From assembly GCA_002683775.1 (NCBI GenBank), contig NYTT01000046.1, positions 1 to 5,524 on the forward strand: DNA of 5,524 nucleotides. Reading direction: 5' to 3'. This document shows, piece after piece, positions 1 to 5,078 of this stretch. The number at the start of each line of letters is the position of its first letter. The first letter of the stretch is position 1. The notes under the pieces were generated by a model. It saw only the letters and a list, made by a program, of their open reading frames with translations, was not told where the DNA came from and did no database searches. The translations under genes and the position numbers were made by a program. Origin of the DNA: Flavobacteriales bacterium (GTDB taxonomy: Bacteria > Bacteroidota > Bacteroidia > Flavobacteriales > BACL11).

Positions 1-3
1 ATG

Positions 4-90
4 CGGTGAGGAAGGGATTCGAACCCCCGAAACAGTTTCCCGTTTACACGCTTTCCAAGCGTGCGCCTTAAGCCACTCGGCCACCTCACC
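4..90 (-). tRNA. tRNA-Ser (anticodon GGA)
   Basis: The minus strand folds into a complete class II tRNA. The 7-bp acceptor stem GGTGAGG/CCTCACC pairs 84-90 with 5-11, with G as discriminator base at 4. The D-arm begins TGGCCGAGTGGC. The anticodon stem is CACGC/GCGTG (59-63 with 47-51) with loop TTGGAAA, giving anticodon GGA at 54-56, which reads UCC/UCU serine codons. A long variable arm (AAAC...GTTT pairing) is typical of tRNA-Ser. The T-arm has the TTCGAAT loop and three G-C plus two G-T pairs. The 3' CCA is not encoded: GCAT follows the acceptor stem. The gene starts 21 bp after the ansA stop on the same strand, so it may be partly co-transcribed with ansA or use its own promoter at 100-107. 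Confidence 0.97.
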
Positions 91-99
91 ATTTTACCG

Positions 100-107
100 C
101 AAATCTA
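100..107 (-). promoter_or_regulatory. Candidate -7 box for tRNA-Ser
   Basis: The minus strand reads TAGATTTG, an exact match to the Bacteroidetes -7 element TAnnTTTG. It ends 9 nt before the first base of the tRNA, a sensible distance for a tRNA promoter, and lies between the ansA stop codon and the tRNA. I see no TTG-type -33 element at the usual spacing upstream, which would fall inside the ansA 3' end. This is inferred from motif and position only. Confidence 0.4.
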
Positions 108-111
108 AAAA

Positions 112-1110
112 TTAGTTGCTAATTTCTCCTCTTAAATTCTTTTGTAATTGTCTTTTTATTTCTGCACTATTTAATTTCTGCCCTAAAAGGAACATTAGCT
201 TTGTAACAGCTGCTTCCGTTGTCATATCTTTTCCACAAATTACTCCAGCTTTTTCAAAGGGTTCATTTGTTTCATATTGTCCTCTTACAGCTTCTCCGTG
301 CAAACACTGGCTAATATTCATAATAATTTTCTTATCTTTTATTGCTTGACTTAGTAGCTGGGTGAATTTAGGATTAGTAGATGCATTTCCGGCTCCAAAA
401 CTTTCAATTACAATCCCTTTTACACTTTTGATAATAGCTTCTATTGTTGATAGTTTAATGCCAGGAAAAAGTTTTAAAATCGCCACATCATTAGAACAAT
501 TCTTATGTACTTTTAGTTTTTGATCACCTTTTTTTTCTAGTGTTGATTTGTACTTAATATTTACTCCTGCTTCAGCTAAAATAGGATAATTAGGAGATTC
601 AAAAGCTTCAAAATGTTCTGAATTTACCTTTACTGTACGGTTCCCTTTGTACAATTGATCTTCAAAATAAATTGAGACTTCATTTACCTTTCCGCTTGCA
701 GCAATCTCTATAGCAGTAATGAGATTTTCTTTTGCATCAGTTCTTCTTGCTCCAATTGGAATTTGTGAACCAGTAAATATCACTGCTTTATTCAAATCTT
801 CTAACATAAAGCTAAAGGCAGAGGCTGTATAGGCCATTGTATCTGTTCCATGTAAAACAACGAATCCATCATAACTATCATAATTGTTTTCTATTAAACT
901 TACAATTTCAATCCAATTATCAGAATTCATATTACTTGAATCAATAGGATTTTTTGTACTAATATTATCTAAATAAATTTCTTCGCTATTAATTTCAGGT
1001 ACTGCTTTTAATAACTTATCAAAATTGAATGGTATTAGAGTATTTTTCTTTTTATCCTTTACCATCCCAATAGTACCTCCTGTGTAAATCAACAATATTT
1101 TTTTCTTCAT
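112..1110 (-). CDS. ansA: Type I (cytoplasmic-type) L-asparaginase
   Basis: Predicted to hydrolyse L-asparagine to aspartate and ammonia in the cytoplasm; no signal peptide is visible. The 332-aa length fits the type I family (E. coli AnsA is 338 aa). The N-terminal TGGTIGM (residues 10-16) supplies the first catalytic Thr (T13). HGTDTM (87-92) supplies the second Thr-Asp pair (T89, D90), and K161 is in the position of the catalytic Lys. The family segments DSSNM (57-61), FTGSQIPIGARRTDA (112-126), SFGAGNAS (237-244) and SQCLHG (267-272) are present. The smaller C-terminal domain covers about 210-330. The ATG start overlaps the tatD stop as ATGA, which fixes the start and implies translational coupling. 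Residues aligned to the E. coli allosteric asparagine site are only partly kept (C269 kept; E236 and V160 differ). Confidence in the family is very high; asparagine as the main substrate is inferred from it. Confidence 0.95.
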   Translation of the reverse strand: MKKKILLIYTGGTIGMVKDKKKNTLIPFNFDKLLKAVPEINSEEIYLDNISTKNPIDSSNMNSDNWIEIVSLIENNYDSYDGFVVLHGTDTMAYTASAFSFMLEDLNKAVIFTGSQIPIGARRTDAKENLITAIEIAASGKVNEVSIYFEDQLYKGNRTVKVNSEHFEAFESPNYPILAEAGVNIKYKSTLEKKGDQKLKVHKNCSNDVAILKLFPGIKLSTIEAIIKSVKGIVIESFGAGNASTNPKFTQLLSQAIKDKKIIMNISQCLHGEAVRGQYETNEPFEKAGVICGKDMTTEAAVTKLMFLLGQKLNSAEIKRQLQKNLRGEISN

Positions 1111-1880
1111 ATATGAAATAATTTTTTCGCATTCGCAGTTGTAATCTCTGCTATTTCCTTAATAGTCATATTTTTAATTTCTGCTATCTTTTCCGCTATT
1201 TTGGTAAGGTACTTACTTTCATTTCGCTTTCCCCTGAATGGAACAGGGGCAAGATATGGGGAGTCTGTTTCAAGTATTAAATTTTTAAGGCTTATTTCTT
1301 TGATAGTTTGATCTAAACCTGAATTTTTAAATGTAACTACCCCTCCAATACCTAAATAAAAATCTTTTAAATCTATTACCCTTTTCGCTTCAACTATTGA
1401 GCCTGTAAAGCAATGAAAGACTCCTCTTAAAGTATTATCGTTTAGAGATTCAACTATTTCAATAGCTTCATCAAATGCCTCACGCACATGTATAGCAATA
1501 GGTATTTGATATTTCTTAGCTAATTTAATTTGGTGGATAAATGCTCTTTTTTGAACTTCAATTTTAGTTTTGTCCCAGTATAAATCTAAACCTATCTCTC
1601 CTACAGCTATGTATTTATTTGTTGCTAGTTCTATTTCAACATGTTGCATTTCACTATCAAAATTTTCTTCAGAAACATCACAGGGGTGTAGGCCCATCAT
1701 TGGAAAACAATTTTCAGGAAACTGATTACACAATTGTAATAAATTATTAGTGTATTTACTAGATATATTTGGAAGTAAAATAGTATCTACTCCTAATGCG
1801 ATAGCTTCATTTATTGCTATTGTTCTATCATTTTCAAACTGTTCACTGTATAGATGACTATGTGTGTCAATAAATTTCAT
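1107..1880 (-). CDS. tatD: TatD-family metal-dependent hydrolase (putative 3'-5' DNase)
   Basis: A 257-aa TIM-barrel amidohydrolase-type protein of normal TatD length. All expected metal ligands are visible: HSH near the N-terminus (H7, H9), E95 in GEIGLD (94-99), H131 in IHVREAF, H156 in HCFTG (156-160), and D206 in ETDSPYLAP (204-212). The family is known for Mg2+-dependent 3'-5' exonuclease activity on single-stranded DNA, with proposed roles in repair and DNA degradation; some members have other substrates (for example D-aminoacyl-tRNA), so the exact activity is not proven. TatD is soluble and not part of the Tat export machinery despite its name. The ATG at 1880 cannot move downstream, because the metal-binding HxH lies only six residues in. 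It is the first gene of a two-gene unit with ansA (ATGA overlap) and is divergent from the glycosyltransferase gene across 37 bp. A -7-like box lies just 5 nt before the ATG. Confidence 0.93.
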   Translation of the reverse strand: MKFIDTHSHLYSEQFENDRTIAINEAIALGVDTILLPNISSKYTNNLLQLCNQFPENCFPMMGLHPCDVSEENFDSEMQHVEIELATNKYIAVGEIGLDLYWDKTKIEVQKRAFIHQIKLAKKYQIPIAIHVREAFDEAIEIVESLNDNTLRGVFHCFTGSIVEAKRVIDLKDFYLGIGGVVTFKNSGLDQTIKEISLKNLILETDSPYLAPVPFRGKRNESKYLTKIAEKIAEIKNMTIKEIAEITTANAKKLFHI

Positions 1881-1885
1881 AGCTG

Positions 1886-1893
1886 CAAAACTA
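1886..1893 (-). promoter_or_regulatory. Candidate -7 box for tatD-ansA
   Basis: The minus strand reads TAGTTTTG, an exact TAnnTTTG match. Only CAGCT separates it from the tatD ATG, so a transcript initiated in the usual place would start at or within a few bases of the ATG (leaderless or nearly so). The nearest upstream TTG is about 27 nt away, further than the usual -33 spacing. Motif-based inference. Confidence 0.4.
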
Positions 1894-1905
1894 TTATAAA
1901 TTTCT

Positions 1906-1913
1906 TAGTTTTA
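1906..1913 (+). promoter_or_regulatory. Weak candidate -7 box for the GT9 gene
   Basis: TAGTTTTA matches TAnnTTTG at all fixed positions except the last G. It ends 4 nt before the GTG start (2 nt before the out-of-frame ATG at 1916). No convincing -33 element is visible upstream. Support comes mainly from its symmetry with the opposite-strand box. Confidence 0.22.
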
Positions 1914-1917
1914 CCAT

Positions 1918-2874
1918 GTGCAAAAAAGACTAAAAATATTAGTTGTCCGTTTCTCTTCTATTGGAGATATTGTTCTTACTACACCAATTGTTAGAATGCT
2001 TAAAAAGCAACTTAACTCAGAAGTACATTTTTTAACAAAGCAGGTAAATGGTGATTTAGTGAAAAATAACCCTTACATCGATACAGTTACTATATTTAAA
2101 GACTCTATAAGTGAAGTTATTGATAAATTAAAAAATGAGAATTATGATTATGTAATTGATTTACATAATAATATTAGAACTAGAATCTTAAAATTTCAAT
2201 TAGGTATTAAATCTAGAAGTTTTCCAAAAATAAACTTATTGAAGTTTCTTATGACTCAATTCAAAAGAAACTATTTGCCAAAAATTCATATTGTTGATAG
2301 ATATTTAGAAACTATAAAATTTTTAGGAATAAAAAATGATATGCAAGGTTTAGATTTTTTTTTATCAACTGATGATAAAGTCCAATTATCTGTTTATCCA
2401 AAAAAATTTATAGCTTTTGTCATCGGAGGCCAACATAGCACCAAAATTTTACCAATAAATAAAATTGTATCAATATGCAACAAAATTAATAACGATGTAA
2501 TATTAATAGGTGGCCCTAATGATTCGTTGAGAGGTAAAGAAATTGAAAAAAAATGCAATAGTGTAATAAGTACTTGTGGGGACTTTACAGTCATGCAGTC
2601 TGCATTTCTAATTAAAAATTCTCAGTATGTTATAACACATGATACAGGTATGATGCATATTGCATCTGCATTTGGTAAAAAAATATTTTCAGTTTGGGGA
2701 AATACTATTCCTGAATTTGGAATGTATCCCTACATGGCTCATGAAGATTCTAGAATTATTGAGGTTAAAGGTCTTAATTGTCGTCCATGTAGTAAAATTG
2801 GTTTTTCTAAATGTCCCAAAGGACATTTTAAGTGCATGGAAGAAATAAATGAGAATTTATTTTTAAGCAAATAA
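1918..2874 (+). CDS. Glycosyltransferase family 9 (LPS heptosyltransferase-type)
   Basis: A 318-aa cytoplasmic GT-B enzyme that probably transfers a sugar, heptose or similar, onto the lipopolysaccharide inner core. N-terminal RFSSIGDIVLTTP (11-23) carries D17 in the position of the WaaC catalytic Asp. The donor-binding half starts near IGGQHSTK (169-176), with K176 matching the phosphate-binding Lys. ITHDTGMMHIASAFG (239-253) is the GT9 signature, with D242 and H247. The C-terminus has a four-Cys pattern (C288, C291, C299, C306) known from heptosyltransferase-II-like proteins. Among GTG, ATG and TTG codons, GTG 1918 is the only start in this frame between the TAG at 1906 and the conserved N-terminus. 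An ATG at 1916 is out of frame and would join the gene only with one extra A in the A6 run at 1922-1927. This is the only plus-strand gene here, divergent from tatD and overlapping the thioesterase gene tail-to-tail by 12 bp. Acceptor and donor cannot be told from sequence. Confidence 0.9.
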   Translation: MQKRLKILVVRFSSIGDIVLTTPIVRMLKKQLNSEVHFLTKQVNGDLVKNNPYIDTVTIFKDSISEVIDKLKNENYDYVIDLHNNIRTRILKFQLGIKSRSFPKINLLKFLMTQFKRNYLPKIHIVDRYLETIKFLGIKNDMQGLDFFLSTDDKVQLSVYPKKFIAFVIGGQHSTKILPINKIVSICNKINNDVILIGGPNDSLRGKEIEKKCNSVISTCGDFTVMQSAFLIKNSQYVITHDTGMMHIASAFGKKIFSVWGNTIPEFGMYPYMAHEDSRIIEVKGLNCRPCSKIGFSKCPKGHFKCMEEINENLFLSK

Positions 2875-3372
2875 AGCTTTAAGTTCAGAAGCATCCTGTG
2901 CTTTTAACTTTCCAGCTAAAATCAGTGAAAGCTGTCTTCTTCTTAGTGCACCATCGAATCTCTTTTTCTCTAAATCAGTTTCAGGATTTACTTTGGGAAC
3001 TTTAGCAGGTTTCCCCATAGTATCTACAGCAACAAATGTGTATATTGCTTCATTACATTTTGTTTTATTTCCTGATAGAGTATCTTCAATCCATACATCA
3101 ATAAAAATTTCCATTGAAGATGTGAATGCTCTAGAAATAATTGCTTCCAAAGTTACAATACTTCCTTTTGGTATCGGGTGTTCGAATGAAACATTGTTAA
3201 CTGATGCAGTTACACACGCTCTATTGCAGTGTCTATGCGCAGTAATTGCAGCCGCAATGTCCATCCAATGTAGTAATCTTCCCCCCATTAGATTATTGAG
3301 ATTATTTGTGTCATTTGGTAAAACAATCTCTGTTAGAGTTGCTTTTGATTGACTAGGTGTTTTTGTGCTCAT
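2863..3372 (-). CDS. Hotdog-fold acyl-CoA thioesterase (YciA/BACH type)
   Basis: A 169-aa cytosolic protein predicted to hydrolyse acyl-CoA to free fatty acid and CoA. The segment NLMGGRLLHWMD (27-38) is the characteristic hotdog-helix motif of the YciA/BACH group, with D38 in the position of the catalytic Asp. It is followed by ACVTASVNNVSFEHPIPKG (52-70), matching the family strand with V61 and F63, and by a helix-rich tail with an Arg cluster (RRR, 144-146). The length is typical for single-hotdog members with a C-terminal extension. The ATG at 3372 is 2 bp after the upstream SPOR gene stop, so it is probably coupled to it. It is the last gene of the cluster, and its final codons overlap the end of the opposite-strand GT9 gene. 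Chain-length preference is not predictable; a link to envelope lipid turnover is only suggested by the neighbours. Confidence 0.9.
   Translation of the reverse strand: MSTKTPSQSKATLTEIVLPNDTNNLNNLMGGRLLHWMDIAAAITAHRHCNRACVTASVNNVSFEHPIPKGSIVTLEAIISRAFTSSMEIFIDVWIEDTLSGNKTKCNEAIYTFVAVDTMGKPAKVPKVNPETDLEKKRFDGALRRRQLSLILAGKLKAQDASELKALFA
2887..2905 (+). terminator. Weak hairpin after the GT9 stop, possible terminator
   Basis: AGAAGCA (2887-2893) can pair with TGCTTTT (2899-2905) around a 5-nt loop, with one G-T pair. The T-rich right arm is followed by AACTTT. It starts 12 nt after the GT9 stop but lies inside the thioesterase coding region on the other strand. The stem is AT-rich and the U-tract is short, so this is a tentative call. 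No better terminator is visible nearby. Confidence 0.18.
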
Positions 3373-3374
3373 GT

Positions 3375-4346
3375 TTATTTTGTAAGTAACCAGGCTTTTG
3401 GTATATCTCGCTTAACTTCATTCAGTGCTAGAATAGCATCTTCTCTATTATAGAAATAATCATAACTAACACGCAAAAGATTGCTGCCATCTAAAATTTC
3501 AGCATTAATATTACTTGTTCTGAGTTCATTAAGTAATTTATATGCATTTTCTTTTTCTGCAAATGCACCGGCAATAATATAGTATGTATTCGATGGAATA
3601 AATATTGAAACTTCATCATCAATTGCTATTTCTTCTTCAACTATAATTTCTGATAAATTCTTATCTGAAGAGCTATATTCGATGTCATTTTTTTGAATAA
3701 TATCATCTTCAATTTCAGTGGTGGAATTAAGTGTAAAAGGGCTAAATGTTGCCATTTGAGCATAAATTGAATTTATTTTATCTTGTTGTGAAATACTCAA
3801 ATAAGAAATAAGTGCTAATGGAATCATTACAGCTGCAACTCTAAAAAGATCAGCAACGTTAAAGTTGATTTCAGATATATTCTTTACAGTAGATTTAAAC
3901 TCTTTTTCTGTAGATTTTTCTCTTGTTATAATTTTTTTATGTGTTGCTTTTAACCCAAATGCATCGACTGTATAATTTTTACTAGTATCCTGCAAGAAAA
4001 TAATGTTTTTTTCTTTTCCAAGAGTAAACAATCCAATATCTTTTATTCTTAGTATACTTGATTTTGAAAGTTTACTATTGCATTTTTGTGCAAATTTTTC
4101 AACTTCTTGCTGAGCTTTTTGTTGAGAAATACTTTCTTTATTAGCAATATGAGAGATTAGTAACCCATCATTTGTTTTAAGATTAACATTGAATAAAATT
4201 TGCTTTGAAGGTGGTGAAATAACTCCAGTAGTTGAATTTATTGTAGCAGACTTTGGATTACCAACAAATCCACCAAATTTTGGGATTATAACACAATCAT
4301 GCAAAAAAAGTAGCTCAGAAATATAATATTCAACAGGATAAATCAT
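3375..4346 (-). CDS. HU-CCDC81 / transmembrane / SPOR domain protein
   Basis: A 323-aa bitopic membrane protein. Residues 1-60 and about 62-140 look like the paired HU-related domains of the CCDC81-like prokaryotic family; the telltale segments are IIPKFGGFVGN (20-30), SPPSKQILFNVNL (44-56) and NDGLLISHIA (59-68). One hydrophobic helix lies at about 167-186. The Lys/Arg-rich stretch before it (137-155) and the acidic stretch after it (211-245) fit N-inside, C-outside topology. Residues 253-323 (YYIIAGAFAEKENA... to the end) form a SPOR domain, the fold that binds glycan strands lacking stem peptides at division sites. Inferred role: an inner-membrane link between a cytoplasmic HU-like module and septal peptidoglycan. 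It is unknown whether these HU domains bind DNA or protein. It sits 18 bp after kdsB and 2 bp before the thioesterase gene. The ATG at 4346 gives a full first HU domain. Confidence 0.88.
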   Translation of the reverse strand: MIYPVEYYISELLFLHDCVIIPKFGGFVGNPKSATINSTTGVISPPSKQILFNVNLKTNDGLLISHIANKESISQQKAQQEVEKFAQKCNSKLSKSSILRIKDIGLFTLGKEKNIIFLQDTSKNYTVDAFGLKATHKKIITREKSTEKEFKSTVKNISEINFNVADLFRVAAVMIPLALISYLSISQQDKINSIYAQMATFSPFTLNSTTEIEDDIIQKNDIEYSSSDKNLSEIIVEEEIAIDDEVSIFIPSNTYYIIAGAFAEKENAYKLLNELRTSNINAEILDGSNLLRVSYDYFYNREDAILALNEVKRDIPKAWLLTK

Positions 4347-4364
4347 AGTGCTAAATTAAACATT

Positions 4365-5078
4365 TTATATTAGTTGTAGCTTTATTTTTTCAATATCCTC
4401 TGGTATATCAACTGAATATGATTTGTAAAGTGTTTTCCCAACTCTAATTTTATAATTATTATCTAACCACCTTAATTGTTCTAACTTTTCTTTTATTTCG
4501 TTCTTACTCGGTGGTATTATGCAAATTGTATTTAAAATGTCTCTTCTGTATGCATAAAGACCAATATGCTTGTAATAGCTAATATTCTTTTTAGTTGATT
4601 CAATTACTCTACAAAAATTTGTAGCATATCCCTCATTATCAAAAATGGCTTTTGGATTATTTTTGTTTTTAAGTTCAGCCAAATTATCTATCTTATATGC
4701 TAATGTTCCAATTTGGGTGTTCTCGTCATTAAATAACATTAATAATTCATCAATTTGTAAAGGGTTAATTAGTGGTTCATCACCTTGTATATTTACAATG
4801 ATACTATACTCATTAGATAACTTTTTAGATGCTTCGCTACATCTTTCCGTTCCAGTCGTGTGAATACTTGATGTCATAATAACTTTACCACCAAACTGTT
4901 TAACATGTGATAGTATTCTATTATCATCTGTAGCTACTACCACTTCATCAAGTCTAGATGATTTTATACATTGCTCATAAACTCTTTGTATCATACTCTT
5001 CCCATTTATATCTGCTAATGGTTTGCCAGGGAATCTTGTTGAGTTGTATCTAGAAGGTATAATCCCAATAACTTTCAT
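4365..5078 (-). CDS. kdsB: 3-deoxy-manno-octulosonate cytidylyltransferase (CMP-Kdo synthase)
   Basis: Cytoplasmic enzyme that activates Kdo with CTP to CMP-Kdo, the donor for the lipopolysaccharide inner core. At 237 aa it is slightly shorter than E. coli KdsB (248 aa). The nucleotide-binding N-terminus IIPSRYNSTRFPGKPL (6-21) has R10, R15 and K19. It is followed by VVVATDD (46-52), TTGTERCSEA (74-83), NIQGDEP (96-102, with metal ligand D100), YYKHIGLYAYRRDIL (168-182), EKLEQLRWLD (197-206) and VDIPEDIEKI (223-232, with second metal ligand D224). One deviation: where most KdsB proteins have ALYFSRS-x-IP, this one has ATNFCRVIES (152-161), keeping only A152, F155 and R157. The ATG shares its A with the stop of the upstream receptor gene (TAATG), which supports the start and coupling. 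It is still most simply KdsB; a related sugar-acid cytidylyltransferase is less likely. Confidence 0.93.
   Translation of the reverse strand: MKVIGIIPSRYNSTRFPGKPLADINGKSMIQRVYEQCIKSSRLDEVVVATDDNRILSHVKQFGGKVIMTSSIHTTGTERCSEASKKLSNEYSIIVNIQGDEPLINPLQIDELLMLFNDENTQIGTLAYKIDNLAELKNKNNPKAIFDNEGYATNFCRVIESTKKNISYYKHIGLYAYRRDILNTICIIPPSKNEIKEKLEQLRWLDNNYKIRVGKTLYKSYSVDIPEDIEKIKLQLI

Larger units (their letters stand above)
1885..1914. repeat. Inverted repeat filling the divergent intergenic gap
   Basis: The left arm GCAAAACTA (1885-1893) and right arm TAGTTTTAC (1906-1914) are inverted copies matching at 8 of 9 positions, separated by a 12-nt AT-rich spacer. Read outwards, each arm resembles a -7 box (TAGTTTTG facing tatD, TAGTTTTA facing the glycosyltransferase). 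The repeat could be two mirror-image promoters, an operator for one regulator, or chance in AT-rich DNA. Confidence 0.45.

Noticed and set aside
4..111. tRNA-Ser as an integration (att) site for a mobile element
   Set aside because: No integrase, no duplicated tRNA 3' end and no change of gene character elsewhere in the window.
116..349. 77-codon plus-strand frame opposite the ansA 3' end, with hydrophobic stretches
   Set aside because: Antisense to conserved AnsA residues; the hydrophobicity is the usual by-product of reverse-reading Lys/Glu-rich AT-rich codons.
2394..2594. 66-codon minus-strand frame and a 62-codon plus-strand frame (2660-2848) inside the GT9 gene
   Set aside because: Both overlap conserved GT9 motifs in another frame and have no recognisable domain.
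2993..3352. 119-codon open frame on the plus strand, antisense to the thioesterase gene
   Set aside because: It lies wholly within a well-supported hotdog thioesterase gene, resembles no family I know, and has no start signal; it is a shadow of the real frame.
4346..4363. Six-codon mini-ORF (ATG at 4363, TGA overlapping the HU-SPOR ATG) that could act as a coupling leader peptide
   Set aside because: Too short to distinguish from chance in an 18-bp gap; no amino-acid bias or attenuator structure is visible.
4645..4863. 72-codon plus-strand frame opposite kdsB
   Set aside because: Antisense to the KdsB NIQGDEP region, with no independent support.
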